DNA of 5,348 bases from Prevotellaceae bacterium (GTDB taxonomy: Bacteria; Bacteroidota; Bacteroidia; Bacteroidales; UBA932): positions 1-5,348 of the forward strand of contig JAISDK010000010.1 in assembly GCA_031264875.1 (NCBI GenBank). Direction: 5' to 3'. The translations under genes were made by a program, and so were the position numbers. Numbering within the stretch: position 1 is the stretch's first letter; every line of letters begins with the position of its first letter. Shown here piece by piece: positions 1-5,313 of this stretch. The notes beneath the pieces are model-generated. The model searched no databases. It was not told the DNA's origin and saw only the letters and a list, made by a program, of their open reading frames with translations.

Positions 1-944
1 ATTATCTCAACTCCGAACTCATTGACAATGCCCTGTTTGCCTTTTTTCTTAACGCACGTAAATTTATCCGTCGGGGGTATGTAATACCACTTATCATAGT
101 TTGGTGACAAGTCAACGTCGCGCAAAACAGGCTGACAGTCATCGTATTCAGGTTTAACGACCACCAAGCCGGTCGCTTTGTCCCTGAATCCCCACTTTCC
201 CGATTCCTCAAACGGCAACAGTTTGGTTTCAAGCCTGCACTTCTTCCAAACAACATCATTTTTAAGTTCTTGACAATCCGAGTCGAGCATGAGCGGCGCG
301 TCTGTTGTTTCATATTTGCAAACTTCCGTGCAATTATATGAATCATAAAGCCTTTCAGCCAACGACACCTCGTCTTCTGTCACTTGCCAGTCTTTTTTGC
401 TGTACCCTTTGTGGGCGTGAAACTCCGGACATTCGTTTTTGTAAACTTTAAAATCCTTAATATGAGTTCTGTATATTGCATAAGGCACTTTCAGCCGGGT
501 AAGCCAGTTGCCTTTCTGCTCCCATTCCTTCTCTGCAACAGCAATGGCATCTTCCTCTTTCATGTAAAAGCCCAATAATAACTGGCCTCTCGAATGGCTG
601 ATCGAATGGCTGCGGAGCGTATGAACTATTTCATCGCCATTGTACGACGAAGTAACCACATATACAGGGTGTTTGTAACTCGCCGACTCCTCGGCCAGTT
701 TATTCTCTACATACGCCTTTATTTCAAGGCTTTTATCCTTGTCCTGCTCCATGATTTCGAACACCGCTTCCTCATCCTCGTCTATTGTTTGACCGTCTTT
801 AAGATACAGAGTCCCAATATGCACATACCGGTAGTAATCAGGATAGTTATCGTAATCCAACATCCTGGATTTAAACACACTGTCAAGTTTCCTTATCGTT
901 GAAGTAATCGTTACTCCGTAAAAATTCTCTTTTTTATTACTCAT
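1..944 (-). CDS. WG-repeat protein, C-terminus cut by the window edge
   Basis: An uninterrupted minus-strand frame begins at ATG 944-942 and runs 314 codons off the left edge, so the C-terminus is missing. The first in-frame ATG follows an in-frame TAA about 30 nt upstream; the start region is A/T-rich with no Shine-Dalgarno sequence. Residues 1-240 are charged and unrecognised (a segment near 120-170 is rich in acidic and aromatic residues). Residues 249-272 read GKWGFRDKATGL followed by VVVKPEYDD, a good match to the WG repeat (KWGFID..G..VI...YD). A second, weaker copy with QG in place of WG starts near residue 300 (KKGKQGIVNEFGVEI) and is cut by the edge. WG repeats are known as beta-rich arrays in proteins of mostly unknown function, abundant in Bacteroidetes; more copies may follow outside. 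There is no signal peptide or membrane segment, so a cytoplasmic location is inferred. It lies 68 bases downstream of the RNase Z-like gene on the same strand and may be co-transcribed. Function unknown. Confidence 0.85.
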   Translation of the reverse strand, partial: MSNKKENFYGVTITSTIRKLDSVFKSRMLDYDNYPDYYRYVHIGTLYLKDGQTIDEDEEAVFEIMEQDKDKSLEIKAYVENKLAEESASYKHPVYVVTSSYNGDEIVHTLRSHSISHSRGQLLLGFYMKEEDAIAVAEKEWEQKGNWLTRLKVPYAIYRTHIKDFKVYKNECPEFHAHKGYSKKDWQVTEDEVSLAERLYDSYNCTEVCKYETTDAPLMLDSDCQELKNDVVWKKCRLETKLLPFEESGKWGFRDKATGLVVVKPEYDDCQPVLRDVDLSPNYDKWYYIPPTDKFTCVKKKGKQGIVNEFGVEI

Positions 945-1012
945 AATCAAAAAATTAAATATAACCGTATTTTAAAATAGTTGCGTAATTTGCGTTCTAA
1001 AAACCACAAACT

Positions 1013-1786
1013 TTAAACCTTCTCCCACACAAAACCGTCGTAAGCAGCTGTGGTATTGGGAAATATCTCGCGCGCCTCCCGCTCAAGCGATTTATAATCC
1101 TGATTTTTAATGGAATAATGCCCAATAATGAGATGCCCTGCGTTCGCTTTCCGGGCAACCGTGGCGGCGTGCTTTGTGGTGCTGTGTACGCAGAGCACTC
1201 CTCCGTTTCGTCCGTTTTCTTCCGAATAGGTCGCCTCGTGATACAGCAGTTCTACACCTGCTATTTGCGGGATAATCCCATTATCGTAAGCCGTATCCGA
1301 ACAATAGGCGAAGCGTTTGACAATGCTCTGCGCCGTAATTTCTTCAAACAGGAAACCGCTTGCAGGGGCGTCGTGCTCAAGCGGAATAGAGCTGACGACG
1401 ACGCGGCTCGTGCGTACCACTTCATACTGCCTGTCCGGTTCTGTTACCCGAAAATCAATCGTAAAGCCCGGATAAAAACTGTCAAAAATCCGCTCGAGGT
1501 TTTCAAAAACCTCTTCCGGTGCATAGACGGGCAGCGGTTGGGTTCTGCGCTGCCGCCAGCTTCGTTTCAGTAGCCCCGGCAAACCGATGTAATGGTCAAG
1601 GTGCGCGTGTGAGATAAAAATCGCATCTATTTGAGCGAGTTCTATTCCGTACTGCATGCACCGCATCTGCGTCCCCTCGCCGCAGTCAATCAAAAACTTT
1701 TTCCCTGTCAGTTCCAGCACCTGTGCCGACTGGAATGCCTTTTCGGTCGGCGAGGCTGAACCTGTTCCTAAAATCCTCAACTTCAT
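1013..1786 (-). CDS. rnz: RNase Z-like metallo-beta-lactamase-fold hydrolase, short form
   Basis: 257 residues. Seen: N-terminal strand motif ILGTGSASPT (5-14), LIDCGEGTQ (32-40), metal motif HAHLDH (60-65, fits HxHxDH) followed by GLPGLL, H138 in the PLEH...GFLFEE block, D164 in YCSDT, HEAT (183-186), HST (201-203) and H223 in IIGHYS. This set and its order are those of the RNase Z (tRNA 3'-end endonuclease) family, so all expected zinc ligands and catalytic-site residues are present. Bacteroidetes RNase Z proteins are usually about 300 residues. Here GFLFEE (144-149) is only 12 residues from CSDT, where longer members carry the exosite arm that grips tRNA, so the arm is missing. It may therefore be an arm-less RNase Z or a paralogue with another phosphodiester-type substrate. 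The start is fixed by an in-frame TAA 15 nt upstream of the ATG. A 231-base spacer upstream contains a candidate promoter. Its two ends are mirrored in the 39-residue gene at 3912-4031. Confidence 0.85.
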   Translation of the reverse strand: MKLRILGTGSASPTEKAFQSAQVLELTGKKFLIDCGEGTQMRCMQYGIELAQIDAIFISHAHLDHYIGLPGLLKRSWRQRRTQPLPVYAPEEVFENLERIFDSFYPGFTIDFRVTEPDRQYEVVRTSRVVVSSIPLEHDAPASGFLFEEITAQSIVKRFAYCSDTAYDNGIIPQIAGVELLYHEATYSEENGRNGGVLCVHSTTKHAATVARKANAGHLIIGHYSIKNQDYKSLEREAREIFPNTTAAYDGFVWEKV

Positions 1787-1950
1787 TTTTTCTTGTGCTT
1801 ATAAAAAATTAATACTCAAGCATAAAAAACGGCGATAAGCCATAAGTACCTGTTCAATTCAACAATCTCCAATTATGCAATCTTGTCTTTTGCTAGTAAA
1901 TCGTTTGATTTTTAGCATTTTAAATAGATCGCAATCACTACAAATCTATC

Positions 1951-1971
1951 CTTCCATGGAAGAAATCTTCC
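1951..1971. promoter_or_regulatory. Operator-like palindrome cluster before the RNase Z-like gene
   Basis: CTTCCATGGAAG (1951-1962) is a perfect 12-bp palindrome. It overlaps a second inverted repeat, GGAAGA-AA-TCTTCC (1958-1971), so three alternating CTTCC/GGAAG half-sites are packed into 21 bp. A further inverted repeat, ATAGAT (1924-1929) against ATCTAT (1944-1949), adjoins it. On the minus strand the cluster lies just downstream of the candidate -7 element, near the expected transcription start, a common place for a repressor site. A 5'-leader hairpin is the alternative. Regulator unknown. Confidence 0.35.
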
Positions 1972-1982
1972 AAAATCAGCAG

Positions 1983-1990
1983 CAAAGGTA
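1983..1990 (-). promoter_or_regulatory. Candidate Bacteroidetes-type -7 element
   Basis: The minus strand reads TACCTTTG, an exact match to the TAnnTTTG -7 consensus of the Bacteroidetes primary sigma factor. It lies in the gap between the 86-residue gene stop and the RNase Z-like gene, 28 bases after that stop. I found no TTG/TTTG -33 element at the expected 19-21 nt spacing, which lowers confidence. If used, transcription would start near 1976, giving a 5' leader of about 190 nt before the RNase Z-like gene. Confidence 0.3.
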
Positions 1991-2017
1991 GTACTTGTTT
2001 TTTCGTTTATAATATTG

Positions 2018-2278
2018 TTAATAACCATTAACGGATCTCACTCTCAAATCATTTATGTCAGCACCCATTTTGCGTATTTCATGTCCAATATCACCTGTAT
2101 CCCACTCCATATATCGGTTTCGTATTTCAAATGCGTTATTAATACTTTGAGTTAGTAAACGATCTACTTCCTCAACAGATAACCACCCGCCACTATTTTC
2201 TGCCTCTTCAGTAGAAATTGTTTTTATATTTCCATTTTCAATAATCACTTTATTTTCAGTAATCTTTTCTCTTTCCAT
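2018..2278 (-). CDS. Small hypothetical protein, 86 residues
   Basis: I do not recognise a family. The protein is hydrophilic and soluble-looking, with no signal peptide or membrane segment. Residues 1-28 are rich in Glu/Lys/Asn, and GGWLSVEEVDRLL (30-42) leads into a predicted amphipathic helix (about 34-55). A second charged segment (about 56-80) contains YMEWDTGDIGHEIRKMGADI. The start is well defined, because an in-frame TAA lies 6 nt before the ATG. No Shine-Dalgarno sequence is seen. The gene is clearly more A/T-rich than the flanking RNase Z-like gene, uses many AAA/ATA/AAT codons, and is isolated by 231 and 560 non-coding bases on its two sides. That fits a horizontally acquired or orphan gene. 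The 5' side carries several inverted repeats. Real coding is likely from composition, but function is unknown. Confidence 0.6.
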   Translation of the reverse strand: MEREKITENKVIIENGNIKTISTEEAENSGGWLSVEEVDRLLTQSINNAFEIRNRYMEWDTGDIGHEIRKMGADINDLRVRSVNGY

Positions 2279-2294
2279 AGGTTAAGAGTATCAA

Positions 2295-2318
2295 AAATCT
2301 GTCTGAAAGACAGGATTT
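2295..2318 (-). terminator. Terminator-like hairpin just before the 86-residue gene
   Basis: AAATC+TGTC (2295-2303) pairs with GACA+GATTT (2309-2318) around a 5-nt loop, a 9-bp stem with a single bulged G at 2313. On the minus strand the 3' arm runs directly into TTTTTG, as in an intrinsic terminator, but the stem is A/T-rich and therefore weak. It sits 16 nt before the ATG of the small gene, so it could be an attenuator or a translation-blocking leader hairpin rather than an operon end. Confidence 0.3.
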
Positions 2319-2346
2319 ATAGGATCTTTTGGAGATGTTTCAGTCC

Positions 2347-2429
2347 TGCTTTTCAAGCAATTGTACATGATGCCTGCTTTTCCGGAAGTCGTTGACCTTC
2401 GGTTATAAAAATAATGACTTTTCAAGTCA
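2347..2429. promoter_or_regulatory. Cluster of three inverted repeats, possible leader or operators
   Basis: Three stem-loops lie close together. TGCTT-TTC-AAGCA is at 2347-2359. CCGGAAGTC-GTT-GACCTTCGG is at 2382-2402 (9 positions, one mismatch and one G:T). TGACTT-TTC-AAGTCA is at 2415-2429, a perfect 6-bp stem. The first and third share the core CTTTTCAAG but differ in flanking bases that still pair, and CTTTTC recurs at 2377-2382. This could be a structured 5' leader of the 86-residue gene or a set of protein-binding sites. On the minus strand the 2415-2429 stem is followed by a T-rich run, so weak termination of the upstream transcript is another option. Confidence 0.4.
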
Positions 2430-2455
2430 AATAGATGAATTATATCATAATATAT

Positions 2456-2760
2456 ATGTAGCACATGGCTACTAACGTATGTAGCACATGACTACTAACG
2501 TATGTAGTACATAGCCACTAACGTATGTAGCATATAGCTACTAACGTATGTAGCATATGGCTACTAACGTATGTAGCACATAGCTACTAACGTATGTAGC
2601 ATATGACTACTAACGTATGTAGCATATGACTACTAACGTATGTAGCACATGACTACTAACGTATGTAGCATATGGCTACTAACGTATGTAGCACTTGCTT
2701 ACTAACGTATGTAGTGCATGTCTACTACTGTATGTAATGCTTACTTACTCCGTATGTACA
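2456..2760. repeat. 23-bp tandem repeat array, about 13 units
   Basis: Head-to-tail units of 23 bp begin at 2456, 2479, 2502, 2525, 2548, 2571, 2594, 2617, 2640, 2663, 2686 and 2709. A 22-bp degenerate unit follows at 2732-2753, and a partial one (ATGTACA) at 2754-2760. The junction core ACTAACGTATGTAG is unchanged between units 1 to 11. Differences are concentrated in unit positions 7-15 and are mostly transitions. The last two or three units decay towards 2760, and unit 1 starts abruptly after an A/T-rich stretch. Each unit can pair GTAG with CTAC within itself (arms of 4-5 bp, GTAGC/GCTAC in several units). The core itself is an imperfect dyad centred on ACGT. Stop codons occur in every frame, so it is not coding. 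It fills most of the 560-base gap between the 356-residue gene and the 86-residue gene; the rest (2761-2838) shows nothing I can name. Confidence 0.95.
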
Positions 2761-2838
2761 TATAAGTTTTACCCATACAAAACGCTATAGAGCCATCAAA
2801 CAACTTATAACAAGGATAATAACAAAAATAAAAGAAAC

Positions 2839-3909
2839 TTACCACTCCACTCCCTCAAAATACTCTGCCAATCCGTAGCAAAGGGCGGCGCAGCATTCCT
2901 CGTTGCCGGCATATTCCTTGACTTTCTGCATACAGTAGGCAGGCATATCTTCATCGGATATTCCACAATCGACTGTTTCACCGGTTTTGGGCGATCCATT
3001 GTATGGTATCTGCATTTCTTCGAGCAGGGCTTTTATGCGCTCCTTGTCAATCTCTTTGCCTTGACAATAAAAGTTGTTGAGAAGTTTAAGTTGGGCACTG
3101 TCTATCTGTTGAATATATCTGCGAATAACAGGATGCCAAGTCATGGCATGATGTGCTGTAACAAGATTTTGGCGCAATTCTTCAGGAACAGGCAGGCGAG
3201 GCGACATTACATACGTGCAGTTCGACCACGAATCGTAACACTCCTCTGCATCGTCGCCTTTTTTGAAATTATACACCTCCTCGCCGGTAAGTATCTTATA
3301 CCGGTCGTCGCTATCATCGCCTGGGCGATGAATATTGTCTGGATGGATTTCGGCGTCAAATGACGTGTCCCAGCCCAGCCTCTCTTGCAGGGTAGACGGA
3401 GTATCAATAATTATTCCCAATTGTACCATATTCCAAACTCGAAATTCGCCGAACACTTCCACGATGTCGCCCTCTTTAAAACGTATATTTTCAGGACGCC
3501 TGCCAACGAACATTCCTTTACGCTGAAGTTCGTTAATCGTTGTGCAATCTGTTTTTTTTCTCCAAACATTTAATTCAGATACTAAACAGGCGTCAATCAA
3601 ATTGCCATCAGAGGAATAGGTGCGGCGGGATACTATTTCGCAATAATCCCAAAGCAGCGTATCCAATGGAAGCTCATTGATTATATAGCAATAAATAATA
3701 CGACCGTATACTTGTTCTTCGTCTTCGTTTTCGGAAATATACAGCCGCATTGCTTTTTCGGCATTTTCCAAGGATGTGGAATAGGCAATTTTCGATTTGT
3801 TAAGCGCAAATTGGGGGTACGAAGGCCGAATGTATGTATCGTTCTCGTCGTCAACTTCTTGCGGAATGTAATGTTTCGAAAGGATGAAAATTGTTTCTTT
3901 AGTATTCAT
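2839..3909 (-). CDS. Uncharacterised protein, 356 residues, SH3-like segment
   Basis: I do not recognise a family. Residues 1-115 are acidic with alternating helix and strand character: a Leu/Glu/Ala helix around 46-60, then a hydrophobic strand RIIYCYIINELPLDT at 70-84. Residues 134-172 contain FKEGDIVEVFGEF and a following GIIIDTP strand, the look of a small SH3-like beta barrel, then an acidic loop with GDDSDDRYKIL (197-207). Residues 240-300 are helical (VPEELRQNL, then RYIQQIDSAQLKLLNNF). The C-terminal 40 residues contain five cysteines (C315, C326, C339, C340, C344). There is no signal peptide or membrane span, so it is probably cytosolic. The start is ATG 3909-3907, only 2 nt after the stop of the 39-residue gene, implying translational coupling and co-transcription with the radical SAM gene. 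No Shine-Dalgarno sequence is visible. It could be a partner or substrate-binding protein, but the sequence does not show this. Confidence 0.85.
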   Translation of the reverse strand: MNTKETIFILSKHYIPQEVDDENDTYIRPSYPQFALNKSKIAYSTSLENAEKAMRLYISENEDEEQVYGRIIYCYIINELPLDTLLWDYCEIVSRRTYSSDGNLIDACLVSELNVWRKKTDCTTINELQRKGMFVGRRPENIRFKEGDIVEVFGEFRVWNMVQLGIIIDTPSTLQERLGWDTSFDAEIHPDNIHRPGDDSDDRYKILTGEEVYNFKKGDDAEECYDSWSNCTYVMSPRLPVPEELRQNLVTAHHAMTWHPVIRRYIQQIDSAQLKLLNNFYCQGKEIDKERIKALLEEMQIPYNGSPKTGETVDCGISDEDMPAYCMQKVKEYAGNEECCAALCYGLAEYFEGVEW

Positions 3910-3911
3910 AA

Positions 3912-4031
3912 TTAATTCATTTTTAATTGTAATCCGTCATATCCCGCCACCGTTTTTTCAAAAAACTGTACAGATTGGGATGCCGATATGGTTGGCGAGG
4001 CAGAAGCGGAGCCGGGAATCGTGAGTTTCAT
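3912..4031 (-). CDS. 39-residue mini-gene made of RNase Z-like N- and C-terminal ends
   Basis: ATG 4031-4029 opens 39 codons ending in TAA 3914-3912. It sits 5 nt after the radical SAM stop and 2 nt before the next start. Aligned without gaps to the RNase Z-like protein of this window, 14 of the first 23 residues are identical, including KL.I.G..SASPT and A.QS.Q. About 45 of the first 66 nucleotides also match. Residues 24-39 then align without gaps to residues 242-257, with six identities (F, T, A, Y, D, G) and the stop codon in the same register. All metal-binding motifs of the hydrolase are absent, so it cannot be an active nuclease. The simplest reading is a paralogue that lost about 218 codons in frame. 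It keeps an open frame and tight gene spacing, so it may still be translated. A role as a substrate peptide of the adjacent radical SAM enzyme is possible but unsupported beyond position. It has no cysteine, is Ser/Ala-rich at 8-20 and carries FF and YDG in its second half. Confidence 0.6.
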   Translation of the reverse strand: MKLTIPGSASASPTISASQSVQFFEKTVAGYDGLQLKMN

Positions 4032-4036
4032 AATTA

Positions 4037-5296
4037 TCAAACTGATTTTAACTGATTTATGAGTTCTTCCAGTCTTTTTATATCCGCAGGACTGCGATAG
4101 AGATGAGGGAACGTAAACTGAAAAGATCCTTCTATTCGCTTTAAGCCATAAGGCGCCTTTAAATCACAAAAGGAATTGCCGCATTTCATACATCGACCCC
4201 TATTTATTCGTCCCATTCCGGAACAAATACTTCCGTGAGTATAAAACGTTGTCACTAAAATACCTCCGCAATCGCAGCTATCAATGAATTTTAGGGGTGT
4301 TTCTTTCCAAATCTCAAGATATTCGCCAAGGTGCATATGGCTGCAAGTCATTGGAATAATATTACTATACTTCTCATTTTTCAGAATATGATCACTATTC
4401 CTCCGTATCAAATCCAAATTGTCGAAAAACAATCGGTTGTCGGATTGAATTTTCTGCATTTCAATCAGTTCCTCTTCCGCTTTTTTCTTCTCTTCTTCTA
4501 TTTTTTTTATTTTCCTTTCTTTTCTTGCTTTGGCTTGTTCCGCTTTTCGTTGCTCTAACGCTGTTATAATTTCCTGCTTGTCAAAATTAAAATCCGGATG
4601 TAAATCAGTGAACATACTACTGTAACTGATGAATTTGCGCAGATGAATCAGACGGTGCCTGTCGTTGTCGGCGTAGGAATGTCCGCAACCCTGAATAATA
4701 TATCCGTCGAAAGTTACGCGACAGACTCCATCGCGCCTTGCCTGCCTGGCAATTGTTTCGGAATCGCCAGATATTATTTGATTTTCAGTCGCTTTTATGC
4801 CATTTTCTTTTGCCAGGCCTGAATTGATAAATTCTTCGTCTTGCATCAGTTCAAAGAACGGGAGTCCGTTCTGTTTCAGTTCCTGTTTAAACGACTGATA
4901 GCGAGCCTCGTCTTTGACAGTCCGCGCTGTGCGGTGATAGGGCGTATTGCTCAGTTTTACAAGCAATCGGACATGACGGTTGTTGTGCAGTGATTTCAGT
5001 TCGGCGATGAGTTCATCCGTCGTAACGCCTTCAAAGCAACCGTTTGTTGCAATAAAGAAGTTATTGACGCGAATTTTATTTTTCATTACTTTCCAAATCA
5101 TCCGCTTGACGCCGTTGAAGTTCAAAAACGGCTCGCCTCCGCCCGCTACCAACCATTCCATTTCTTTAAATACCTGAAACGTCATTTCCAGCGTATCATT
5201 ATTCATCACGGCATCCTGCGCTTCACCGTAGAAGCAGTGAGCACAGCGCAAATTGCAGCGGCGAGTCAATTCAACGTATAATTCATTTATTTTCAT
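4037..5296 (-). CDS. Radical SAM protein with helical insert and Cys-rich C-terminal domain
   Basis: 419 residues. The radical SAM signature CNLRCAHC (C14, C18, C21; CxxxCxxC), which binds the 4Fe-4S cluster, follows the typical ELTRR lead-in. GGGEPFLN (52-59) is the SAM-contacting GGEP motif, and FIATNG (81-86) is the usual beta-4 strand. C192 and C204 bracket VTFDGYIIQG, recalling the DG.....C segment before a SPASM or twitch region, but the full SPASM cysteine set is not seen. Residues 245-285 are a Lys/Glu/Ala-rich, highly charged stretch, probably a long helix or coiled coil. The C-terminal part has C318, H320, H322, then C341-x-C343, C358, C369-x2-C372 and C377, which looks like a metal-binding (zinc ribbon-like or auxiliary cluster) domain. 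Such proteins generate a 5'-deoxyadenosyl radical; the substrate is unknown. The start is fixed by an in-frame TAA 6 nt upstream of the ATG. It heads a tight gene run and lies 17 nt after the preceding gene. Confidence 0.9.
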   Translation of the reverse strand: MKINELYVELTRRCNLRCAHCFYGEAQDAVMNNDTLEMTFQVFKEMEWLVAGGGEPFLNFNGVKRMIWKVMKNKIRVNNFFIATNGCFEGVTTDELIAELKSLHNNRHVRLLVKLSNTPYHRTARTVKDEARYQSFKQELKQNGLPFFELMQDEEFINSGLAKENGIKATENQIISGDSETIARQARRDGVCRVTFDGYIIQGCGHSYADNDRHRLIHLRKFISYSSMFTDLHPDFNFDKQEIITALEQRKAEQAKARKERKIKKIEEEKKKAEEELIEMQKIQSDNRLFFDNLDLIRRNSDHILKNEKYSNIIPMTCSHMHLGEYLEIWKETPLKFIDSCDCGGILVTTFYTHGSICSGMGRINRGRCMKCGNSFCDLKAPYGLKRIEGSFQFTFPHLYRSPADIKRLEELINQLKSV

Positions 5297-5313
5297 CGTG
5301 TTTTATTGTTTAT

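Noticed and set aside
2..346. Minus-strand open frame overlapping the WG-repeat gene
   Set aside because: It lies in a different frame inside the WG-repeat gene. Its Arg/Ser/Cys-rich composition is typical of an out-of-frame translation, whereas the other frame gives the WG motif.
384..902. Plus-strand open frames at 384-578 and 594-902
   Set aside because: They lie antisense to the continuous 314-codon WG-repeat frame, which has a recognisable motif. Their products have no family features.
1118..1573. Plus-strand 151-codon open frame
   Set aside because: It is entirely antisense to the RNase Z-like gene, whose motifs are intact; no domain was seen in the antisense product.
1787..1920. Tiny open frames of 14 and 19 codons in the leader of the RNase Z-like gene
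   Set aside because: They are too short, with no similarity or coupling to the downstream start, and are expected by chance in A/T-rich spacer.
2456..2760. CRISPR array
   Set aside because: The 23-bp units are contiguous. The variable part is 9 bp and changes by only a few transitions, so there are no independent spacers, and no cas genes are present.
2456..2760. Plasmid iterons or replication origin
   Set aside because: The unit length would fit iterons, but no replication initiator gene, DnaA box cluster or partition gene is visible in the window.
3061..3573. Plus- and minus-strand short frames inside the 356-residue gene
   Set aside because: They are shadows of one continuous coding frame and have no start signals or recognisable motifs.
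4331..4558. Plus-strand Phe-rich frame that looks like a membrane protein
   Set aside because: The apparent hydrophobic FFLLFFYFF stretch is the reverse complement of the Lys/Glu-rich helix codons of the radical SAM gene.
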